Below, one piece after another: positions 54,975 through 64,000 of a stretch of 64,000 nucleotides of DNA. This DNA is from Euleptes europaea (Eukaryota; Chordata; Lepidosauria; Squamata; Sphaerodactylidae): positions 14,466,501-14,530,500 of the forward strand of contig NC_079321.1 in the NCBI RefSeq assembly GCF_029931775.1, written 5' to 3'. The notes under the pieces are model-generated. The model was not told the DNA's origin, made no database searches, and was given only the letters and a program-made list of their open reading frames with translations. Each line of letters begins with the position of its first letter. The stretch's first letter is position 1. The translations under genes were made by a program, and so were the position numbers.

Positions 54975-55830
54975 TTCCGGATTTCTGCTCTGCCCCATGG
55001 TCGTTGACCTGTGGGGTTCCGCAGGGTTTGATCTTGTCCCCCGTGCTATTTAATATCAATGTGAAGCTGCTGCAAGAGGTCATCAGAAGGTTTCAGCTGC
55101 GGTGTCACCAATATGCGGGTGATACCCGTCTCTACCTTTGTTTCCAACCCAATTCCAAGGATGCTGTTGATGTTCTGAATCGGTGCTTGGAGTTTGTAAT
55201 GGGCTAAATAAGGGTGAACAAGCTGAAACTTAGTAGAAAGGCAAACCTGGGACTTGAGATCTCTGCTGTCTTGGATGGGGTTATACTCCCCTTGAAAAGC
55301 CAGGTTCACAGCCTAGAATTGCTACTAGACACAGCGGTCACCTTAGAAAAGCAGGTAGCTGCAATGATTCGGAGTGCTTTTGCCCAGCTTTGGCTGGTGC
55401 GTCAATTGTGTCCGTTCCTGGGTCAGTCAGATCTAGCCACAGTAATCCATGCCTTAGACTAGGCTATTGCAAGGCACTCTATTTGGGGCTACATTTGATG
55501 AGTGTTGGAGGCTGCTGCTAGTGCAGAATGCTGTGGCTAGACTGCTCATCAGGGCCAGCTATTGGGAGCATTTGACCCCGATATTACAGCAATTAATCTA
55601 TCAATCCATTCCCGAGTCCAATTCAAGGTGTTGGTTTGGACCTTTAAAGCCCTACATGGCTTTGGACCAGGAGTATCTGAAGGACTGTTTTCTCCCATAT
55701 GTTCCTGCCCGGGAATTAAGATCACAGGGAGAGGCCCTCCTGTCCCATCAAACAAAGATGCTTTTTTGGAGGGCACGTGAGGGAGGGCCTTTTTAGAGGC
55801 ATTCTCCAACCATTTCTATAACTGTCACCA
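54975..55830 (+). mobile_element. L2-like LINE ORF2 fragment
   Basis: RT motif CGVPQGLILSPVLFNI and QYAGDTRLYL (active-site YADD seen as YAGD), then VQNAVARLLIRASYWEHLTP and FKALHGFGPG in shifted frames. Several frame changes, so long dead. Confidence 0.9.
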
Positions 55831-56955
55831 GGATTCAGGGATCTTTTCTTTTCCTGAAACTGGGTCATCGCGCCAAGTGAAACTAGCCTCGCTACTTTTG
55901 AAATGGGGACTTTGTGAGTCACAGTCGAGAGTGCCTTTCAGACCCCTGGAAACATTACATTACCCCATCTCTGTTCACCTTGGTCTGTGGATCAGAACTG
56001 TTTCTGCACTGATCTTCACATGGTTGCTCTCCTTTAGGATAGTAGTAACTAGAAAAGTGGGAACAAGCTTGATGCATGGAACTCCCCAGCACTGTTAGGT
56101 GGCCCTCCAATTTTACTATACTTTATTTTACTATATCTTCATCACATCTGTAATGCCAACGAGAGAAGAACTCCATCAGTAGACTGGGCAGTAGGAGCCT
56201 TACTCAGCAATCTCAAGTGCAGTTATACCCCCTTCTAAGACCTTAGACTTCAATAGACATAGGAAGGTATAACTGCATAGAATTACACTGTTAGGCTTCA
56301 TCCCTTTGTTTTAGATCAGTGCTTCCAAGCCCTGTGAAATGTCTGCATTGACTACTTCACACATTTTGGCCAACTCCTTCCCACTTCGCAGCCTTGGTGG
56401 AGGGTGGAATCATCAACCTGATGCATTTTCCCCTTTCAGCGAGCCATGTAGGGCTCTCTATGTGGCACTAATGGCTCTCAGAAATGTGGTGGCGACCCTA
56501 CAAAAAGCCTTACCTGGTGACCTCTGCAAACACCATGCACGGGCCTAGAGAGTTATCGTAACCTCTGCACAGTGAAGGAGAAATGGAGTGTGTGCGTGTG
56601 AAAGAGGAGCCGGGCGATAAGGGGCTAGGAAGCGTTAATTACGGAGTTCTCATTGTCCATGGAGGGCTCTCAGCCCGGAGTGGGGGGACCGCCAAAGTAG
56701 CGCTTTGATCTTGGTTAATGCTTTGTTGGATACAGCAGGGACAAAAGTGCCCCCTCGAAATGCAAGTGAAGAGCTTCCATTAGATGGTGGCTTATGCCAA
56801 GCGACAGACAAGGAATCAGCAAATGGCTCAGAGGATCTTCCGGCCACAGAAGCCATCCAAGTCCAAAAAGGAGATCTTCTGCCTGAGCCACTGGAAGCAC
56901 TCTGGTTTATCCTATTGATACAGATGCTCTACGTGGCAAAAAGAAACCAGATATG
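55831..56955. other. MLPH intron, no feature recognised
   Basis: May include the L2 3' region at its left edge. No exon found. Confidence 0.3.
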
Positions 56956-57287
56956 CATAGAATCATAGAGTTGGAAGGAACCACCAGGGTCATCTAGTCC
57001 AACTACCTGTGTCATGCAGGAAATTCACAACTGCCTCCCCCCCAACCTCGGTAACCCCCTACTCCGTGCCCAGAAGATGAGGGGAAAAACCCTTCAGGAT
57101 CCCTGGCCTGGAGGAAATTTGCTTCTTGACCTCAAATCAGCATTACCCTGGGCATGTAAGAAAGGGCCACGAGAGCCAAGCACTGCACAACCCTTCCTGC
57201 CTTCCCTCTCATGATCTGCCTGAGTTCACAGAATCAGCATTGCTGACAGATGCCCATCTAGCCTCACCTTAAAAACCTCCAAAGAAG
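56956..57287 (-). mobile_element. CR1 LINE 3' end
   Basis: ATAGAATCATAGAGTTGGAA start and CAGCATTGCTGACAGATG interior. Confidence 0.92.
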
Positions 57288-57864
57288 GAGATGTAAAGAG
57301 CACAAAGGAGATAGGAACTGGGGGAAATGTGATTTATAACGTCTGAATCCTCATATTTCAGATATGTATCCAAGTGTTTTTCTTTAACTGCTATACAGAA
57401 CAGAATCTGGGCTTTTGAATTTCTAAGGGAATCTTCACCTCTCAGGCAACTTATGTATGCCTGTGCCATCAAACTGAAACCAACTTCTAGCAACCCCAGC
57501 AAGGGTCTGCTAATACTACCTCTTAGATTTTGCACAAGGGCCAGTAGCAGCAGCAGCAGTGAGACCTTTCTATTCCCTCCCCAGTCCTGCCATCTGAGCT
57601 GCCAAAAGGGGTACCAGAAGTGAGGGTTGCCCCTCTGAACCCAAAAGACCCAGAAGATAGTCTAGTCTTTTAATACAACAGTGGAGCTGCACCGCAAGTG
57701 ACCAATGAGTTTATTGAAACTATGGGTGTCTATGCCATTAAAGGTTTATGGAATGGAATGAAACTATGGGTGAAATGTCGCTAATTGAGAAAGGCAGACT
57801 ATAAATAACATCTTCAACATTATCATTATCAAGAAGATGATGGAGGAAGATAAGGAGGAAGATG
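57288..57864. other. No feature recognised
   Basis: A LINE-tail-like stretch (GGCAGACTATAAATAAC) near 57795. Confidence 0.3.
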
Positions 57865-58860
57865 TCTATGTGTGTGTAAAGTACCATCAAGTCGCAGATT
57901 ACTTATGGAGACCCTATGAATTCATGACCTCCAAAACATCCTTTGGTTAACAGCCATGCTCAGGTCTTGCAAACTGAAGGCCGTGGCTTCCTTTACTGAG
58001 TCAATCCATCTCATGTTGGGTCTTCCTTTTTTCCTGCTGCCTTCATCTTTCCCCAGCATTATTGCCTTTTCCAGTGACTCTTGTCTTCTCAGAATGTGAC
58101 CAAAGTACGATAGCCTCAGTTTAGTCATTTTAGCTTCTAGACAAAATTCAGGTTTGGTTTGATGTAGAACCCATTTGTCTTTTTTGCAATCCATGGTATA
58201 CGTCAAACTCTCTTCCAACACCACATTTCACATGAATCAACTTTCTTCCTATCAGCTTTCTTCATTGCCTGACTTTCACAGCCATATATAGTAATAGGGA
58301 ATACTATAGAATGAATTACCTTCATCTTGGCCACCAGCAACACATCCTTACACTTAAGAATCTTATCTAGTTCCTTCACAGCTGCCTACGGCTGCCCTTC
58401 CCAGTTTCAATCTCCTTCTGATTTCTTAGTTGCAGTCTTCCTTTTAGTTAATGATGGAACCAAGGAATAGAAAACCGTTAACAATTTCAATTTCTTCATT
58501 GTCTATCTTAAAGTTGTTTAATTCATCTGTTGTTATTACTTTTGTCTTCCTGATGTTCAGCTGTAATCCTGCTTTGGCACTTTCTACTTTAAACTTCATC
58601 AGTAGTTGTTTCAGGCCTTCACTATTTTCTGTCAGTAATGTGGTGTCATCTGCCTACCTCAGATTATTAATGTTCCACCAATTTTCATCCCACTTTCATC
58701 TAGATTTCCTTATTATATGTTCTGTATAGAGATTGAAGAGATAGGGAGATAAAATACATCCTTGTCTGACACTTTTGCCAATTGGAAACTATTCAGTTTC
58801 TCCATATTCTGTCCTAACAGTAGCCTCTTGTCCAGAGTACAGGTTGCGCATCAAAGCAAG
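57865..58860 (-). mobile_element. BovB/RTE LINE ORF fragment
   Basis: Minus strand: NNLRADDTTLLTENSEGLKQ-type RT block (near 58640), then TKLRLSYFGHILRR, SLEKAIMLGKDEG and KKGRPNMRWIDSVKEAT. These are RTE/BovB C-terminal signatures. Frame is interrupted. Confidence 0.88.
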
Positions 58861-59596
58861 AAGCAATCAGAGATGGGATGGAAAACCAAAGCACTTTGTC
58901 ATTTCATAAAGCAGCGTACTCTTATTAAAAACAAACGGGAGGGGGTCCTATAAGGGGTCTTTAAGAGGCTCTCTATTTACGATCCGACAGACTAACACAG
59001 CTAATTCATTTTTGCCACATACATCTGCTGTTGTTCTTTGCTTCCATTAAAAACCCCTTTCTCCTCAAGTGCGTACTTGTGAAACTGAAAGCAACAGTGA
59101 TCTGAATCTGTTTGGCCACACTAGTCTTCTTCCACAGAGACTACGGAAAACTCCACCCAGAATCAGTTTTTCTGCTTAATATGAACAGCACTCCCAAAAT
59201 ACCACTATGTTGCATATTCCTGGTTTTAATCATACGTATGCGTGCCAATCAATGTCTTCTTATGTAGTTCCATAACCTCTGTATAAGGTTAATGGGCTGG
59301 TCAGGAAAGTACAGGACAGTTTCTCAACCTGACAATTCATTAGGGTAGCTGAAGAAACAGCAGGTTTATTGCTTCTTAATTGCAAATAAGTGTTGTTTTT
59401 AGCCTTATAACTTTTGCTTTGAGAATTTAAGGAGAGTCATCAAGATGACCTATTCTACTCCACCTGTTACTCATTTGCACAATCCCTTTAGAGACCAATT
59501 GTTTTAATTAGAGGACAGTCACAAGTTGAAGTTAAAAAGATTTATTTTTGTTCCTGTCACCTTCTCTAGAAAAAGTGTCATGAAAGGAGCTAATCG
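58861..59596. other. No feature recognised
   Basis: Unassigned. Confidence 0.3.
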
Positions 59597-59840
59597 CCCT
59601 GACCTGGATGGCCCAGGCTAGCCTGATCCTTCAGATCTTAGAAGCTAAGCAGGGTCAGCCCTAGTTAGCACTTGGATAGGAAACCACCAAGGAATGCCAG
59701 GGTTGTTGTGCAGAGGAAGGCAATGGCCAACCACCTCTGTTCGTCTCTTGCCTTTAAAACCCTACGGGGTTGCCATAAATCAGCTGTGACTTGACAGCAC
59801 TTCACACACACACACATGCACACACACACACGCACGCAAG
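59597..59840 (+). mobile_element. 5S-rRNA-derived SINE with (CA)n tail
   Basis: CCTGACCTGGATGGCCCAGG, AGAAGCTAAGCAGGGTCAGC, ending TTGACAGCACTTCACACACA. Confidence 0.93.
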
Positions 59841-60967
59841 GAGCTAATCAGGCTTTCTGTTGGAGGTCAGAGGAGACCTTATATTGGGTGCGCACCTGGT
59901 GCGCTGGGCTTCCCATTTTACACAGAATTCTGTCCATCTGCTTAAAACCAGATTTTCCTTGTTCTAATATATTCTGCTATGCTTGAGGAATGTTAAACCT
60001 GGTTTTTATCACATGCACCCTTTCTCTCCCTGTTGAATTAATTTGCACCTGTTTATATCCTTGCCTAACAAAAAATGTCACATTTTATTTTAAATAAAAC
60101 AGCTAACTCAAAGTCCTCCACTCTGCTGGCAAAAGACCGCATGTCTGACCTGTAATATTTCATTGTGCTGCAAGAGATAAGCCCTCTCTCTCAGAGGGTT
60201 TGTCTGGTAAAAACCTAACGGGAGATTCTGCAGCTGGGTTCAGCTAATGAGGCTAACTCTCCCAGAGCTGAGATCCGTGCAGATCCCTGGATTGGAGCTG
60301 AATTAGAAAATTCGCCACAACTAGGCCCCCCAAAATTAGGAACACACGGCAATCCTACCAGCAAAGTGGAAACGGACGTGGGAGAGCAGCACTGTCCCAC
60401 TGGATAATGTTTGTGCTCATACGCCATGGCCACTATTGGCTGCGGCCCTTCTTTAAGAGGGGAAAAGAGATGTGGGCCGGCAGACAAAACATTCTGGTGT
60501 GTGGTAAAAGCGGCTCGAACACACATGCATTCCAGGGCATTTGTTTCCAGGACAGCAAGCCTGCGTTCAGACCATTTCCACCACATCTGTTTGTCTCTCT
60601 TAACCCCACAGCTATCTTAACAATTGTGACATCTCTGAGGCATTCGTAATTGTCTGGCCCAAAAGAAAAGCATTTGCCGTCTCTCGTTTCAACTTTTCTG
60701 CAAATATACTAGTGCGGCGACATGGTTGCTTCTTCCCACTCTTATAAATAGTGTGGAGGTTAGATGGCTTTTCCATCAGGCTGTGGATTCCTTTTGCCTC
60801 TGCAGTATCTGCTCTTCTGGGGGGCGTCTTATAAATCCATGCCACTTACTGGAAAGATGAATGCTTGGGCGGGTACCTGCGGCACCTGCGTATGGATCCT
60901 GTGGTGACCTCCGAAGCCACGCACTGCTGCTTTCCTCACAGCTGTTCTTCATTTGGCTTTGTGATAA
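59841..60967. other. No feature recognised
   Basis: Frames at 60215-60845 on the minus strand were checked against MLPH and do not match. Confidence 0.3.
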
Positions 60968-61272
60968 TTAGCCAGCGTGGTGTAGTGGTTAAGAGTGGTG
61001 GTTTAGAGCGGTAGAGTCTGATCCGGAGCACCTGGTTTGATTCCCCACTGAGCGGCGGAGGCTAATCTGGTGGACTGGATTTGTTTCCCCACTCCTCCAC
61101 ATGAAGCCTGCTGGGTGACCTTGGGCTAGTCACACTCTCTCAGCCCCACCTACCTCACAGGGTGTCTGTTTGTTGTGGGGAGGGGAAGGGAAGGTGATTG
61201 TAAGCCAGTTTGAGTCTTCCTTAAATGGTAGAGGAAGTCGGCATATAAAAACCAACTCTTCTTCTTCTTCCT
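60968..61272 (+). mobile_element. CORE/MIR-like SINE, full length
   Basis: AGCGTGGTGTAGTGGTTAAG head, TGACCTTGGGCTAGTCACAC core, CTT-rich 3' end. Confidence 0.95.
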
Positions 61273-61549
61273 CTACATTTTTGCCAGACTGTTAAACTCT
61301 ACTCTGGCTCAATCTCAGGATGGTGCTGCTGTTCGGAAGGGTCTGATTTGCTTGTTGAATTAAGGAGTTGCGCGGGATGTAAGTGGGATACGTTTCTTCA
61401 TGCTGTGGTGGGGCTAGCGAATCATGTTGCCGTGATTTTGTATGAATTTTCACCTGGCTTCTATTTACACTGTATACTTTCAAGTGTGCCTGATGAAGTT
61501 GGTCCAGAGCTTTCCTAAAATAGACCTACATCAATGCAAAAGAAAGAAC

Positions 61550-61853
61550 CACCATGGTGTAGTGGTTAAGAGCGGTGGTTTGGAATGGTGGAGTCTGATC
61601 TGGACAACCAGGTTGGTTTCCCCACTCCTCCACATGAGTGGTGGAGGCTAATCTGGTGAACTGGATTTGTTTCCCCACTCCTACACATGAAGCTAGCTGG
61701 GTGACCTTGAGCTAGTCACACTCTCTCAGCCCCACCTACCTCACAGGGTGTCTGTTGCAAGGAGGAGAAGGGGAGGTGATTTTAAGCCAGTTTGAGTCTC
61801 CCTTCAGTGGTAGAGAAAGTTGGCATATAAAAACCAACTCTTCTCCTTCTTCA
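61550..61853 (+). mobile_element. CORE/MIR-like SINE, full length
   Basis: Second tandem-oriented copy 280 bp on. Confidence 0.95.
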
Positions 61854-62087
61854 AAAGGATAGTTACTTACTATTAAGGTTGCATATAGCAGGTCAGCAAT
61901 GATACTTTGAGGTATCCCTAGGTACTTGCAGGGAGGGATGAGGAAACAGCCGGACTGACTTTTCTCTGGGTGTAAGAGAGCATAACAGTTTTGGCTCTGA
62001 GCAGCAAATCACACAAGCTTATATTTCTGGTCACAAATGGATCTGGACTAGGTCCGTGCACAACTAGAGACTTGTGCGCAATGGGTA

Positions 62088-62451
62088 CAGGTTGAGAATC
62101 CCTTATGCGGACATCTGATATCCGGACTGATCTGAAAACCAGACCTTCTGAGCCGGAGTGCAGGCATTACTCACCGGCCCTCAGCAGCACGCCAGTTTGC
62201 TTTCTGATAGTTCAATGTACACAAAAGTATTTAAAATATTGTTTAAAATTACATTCCTGGTACGTGTATAATGTATATATAATATATATATATATAAAAT
62301 ATAAATGAATTTCATGTTTAGACTGGGGTCCCATCCCCCAGATGTCTCATTATGTATCCACAAAAATTCCAAAATATTTCAAAATACGGAAAGATCTGAA
62401 ATACGGACTACTTCTGGTCCCAAGCAATCAGGATAAGGGATACTCAACCTG
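62088..62451. mobile_element. Tigger/pogo-type MITE, intact ends
   Basis: CAGGTTGAGAATCCCTTAT / GGATACTCAACCTG between TA dinucleotides; the uninterrupted relative of 7229-7963. Confidence 0.92.
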
Positions 62452-62514
62452 TACAACGTGCATCTAACTTGAGCTTGACACTCAGTTCATGTTGTTGAGG
62501 TTGAACAACACAAA

Positions 62515-62712
62515 TGAACGCATGATGAAGCTGCCTTATACTGAATCAGACTCTTGGTCAGTCAAGGTCAGCATTGTCTACTCAGCAGGTCTTCAGGGTT
62601 TCAGGCAGAAGTCTTTCACATCACCTGCTACCTTTAACTGGAACTGCCGGGGACTGAACCTGGCATCTTCTACATGCCGAACAGATGCTTAACCACTCAA
62701 CCATGGCCCTTC
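62515..62712 (-). mobile_element. tRNA-Ala-like SINE
   Basis: ATGAAGCTGCCTTATACTGA start; diverged head. Confidence 0.88.
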
Positions 62713-63442
62713 TTGTCTATGAAGTCCACAGGCCTAGGCTTGGGCCAATGATGTTTGGCTGGAGGCCTCTCATTGCCAAAAATGACAAGCGGGGCATTTC
62801 ACCAGTCCAAAATATTAATTTTAACTTAATCCAGGTATAAATGGGGCAGGGTGCCGAGCAATTTCCAAAGAAGACTGGGGGAAGTTTCTAGTATCAACTC
62901 AACTTTCTAATATCAACTCATGCTGCAAATATCACGACACTCTACCTAGCCACTCGTCACTTTGCTTCACAGACCTTTCCCTTCCACCCCCCTTGACTCA
63001 ATCCACAAGATGATCAACCTTAAAAGGGAAAAAAGTTCCTGCTTCCTCTATGATGAAGATGAAAGTAGCCCTTCACACACAGAGAGTCAGGCATCCTAGC
63101 TCAGGATGGGTCCTTTGGCACTCAGGCTGTTCATTAAGAGATACATCATGGTGCTCAACTGAACAGCAACAAAAGGGAGGACATATTGACAAAGAAGCCA
63201 TTAGGCACCCAAAGGAATGCAAACCTCTGATTAGTGTTAATGGACCACCTCAAAAGGACGAGCATCAGCCACTGAGAGCCCCGGAAGCAGCGGAAAGAGG
63301 CACCGGCTGTTCTGTCTTTTTAATTATATTTGGATCACTCTCTCCACTTCATGCTTTGTAATCAGAAAACAGGCTATCAAAGCAAGCTTGTTGGCTCTTG
63401 GAATTAAGACAGGAAATGGCTCATTAGTCATCATTGAAAGGT
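62713..63442. other. No feature recognised
   Basis: Unassigned. Confidence 0.3.
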
Positions 63443-63877
63443 GGCCCCCATGGGGTAGAGTGGTAAAGCTGCAGTACTGCAGTCAAAAGCTATGCTCACG
63501 ACCTGAGTTCAATCCCGACGGAAGTTGGATTCAGGTAGCCGGCTCAAGGTTGACTCAGGCTTCTATCCTTCCAAGGTTGGTAAAAGGAGTACCCAGCTTG
63601 CTGGGGGCAAAGTGTGAACATGGCCATCTCCTGGACATGGAGTAGGGGTCACTGGGTGTGTGTGTGGGGGGAGGTAGTTGTGAATTTCATGCATTGTGCA
63701 TGGGGTTGGAGTAGAGGACCCTGGTGGTCCCTTCCAACTCTATGATTCTATGACTGGGGAAGGCAATGGCAAACCACCCTGTAAGTACAGTTTGCCTAGT
63801 AAACGTTGTGATGTGATGCCACCCCATGGGTCAGTAATGACCTGGTGGTTTCACAGAGGACTGCCTTTAACTTTTAA
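63443..63877 (+). mobile_element. Sauria SINE split by CR1
   Basis: Head to GCTTGCTGGGGGCAAAGTG, then resumes at TGGGGAAGGCAATGGCAAAC. Confidence 0.92.
63614..63756 (+). mobile_element. CR1 3' end inside a Sauria SINE
   Basis: TTGTGAATTTCATGCATTG and CCAACTCTATGATTCTATGA. Confidence 0.92.
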
Positions 63878-64000
63878 AGGTGGAAAGGGCTTCCAGCAGT
63901 GGATTTGCAACACCAAAGAACATCTGGATAAAATGAAAGGCGATCCATGTACACCGCCCTAAGCTCCTTGGAGGAAGGGGCAGGATTTTAAAAAAACCAC

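Noticed and set aside
57922-58224. Host gene with FGHILRR / KKGRPNMRWIDS
   Set aside because: These are BovB/RTE LINE signatures.
60215-60845. Upstream MLPH exons on the minus strand
   Set aside because: The frames do not match remembered MLPH sequence and lack matching splice phases.

Overview
The window is vertebrate nuclear DNA, almost certainly from a squamate reptile (lizard or snake clade). Evidence: Sauria SINEs, 5S-rRNA-derived SINEs with a related tail, a BovB/RTE LINE fragment, CR1, L2 and L1 fragments, and abundant short hAT-type DNA transposons. Spliced genes use GT-AG introns. I do not assign a species.

Three host genes are supported by spliced reading frames. RAB17 (+ strand, coding exons 12302-22063) is complete: 220 codons, all GTPase motifs and a C-terminal Cys-Cys. 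PRLH (- strand, 28361-30593) is complete in two coding exons and encodes a signal peptide plus a 31-residue prolactin-releasing peptide ending in Arg-Phe-Gly-Arg-Arg-Arg. The last six coding exons of MLPH (melanophilin, - strand, 42409-53967) follow; its 5' exons were not found and probably lie beyond 64000. RAB17 converges on PRLH, and PRLH and MLPH share a strand. From memory the same three genes are neighbours in the same relative orientation on human 2q37.

Layout: 1-10.4 kb is repeat-rich intergenic DNA upstream of RAB17, with a CpG-richer patch near 3.4-3.8 kb. 10.4-22.3 kb is RAB17, whose introns carry MITEs, SINEs and two foldback insertions. 22.3-28.3 kb holds SINEs and a 2.28-kb hAT-like element full of internal tandem repeats. 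28.3-30.6 kb is PRLH. 31-42 kb is intergenic, with palindromic repeats. 42.4-64 kb is the 3' part of MLPH with L1, L2, BovB, CR1 and SINE debris.

The most striking signals are in the repeats. (1) A MITE family of about 200 bp with ends TAGGGTTGCCA / TGGCAACCCTA occurs more than 30 times; at least ten copies have an 8-bp target duplication readable by eye, and some are nested. (2) Four long palindromic insertions have 10-14 bp target duplications. One encodes the end of a GIY-YIG/Penelope-type protein, and two of them plus two shorter insertions contain hammerhead-ribozyme-like motifs whose outer stems differ in sequence but still pair. (3) A 2.28-kb hAT-like element carries a tandem array on one side and an inverted unit on the other. 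(4) There is a perfect 38-bp hairpin in MLPH intron DNA.
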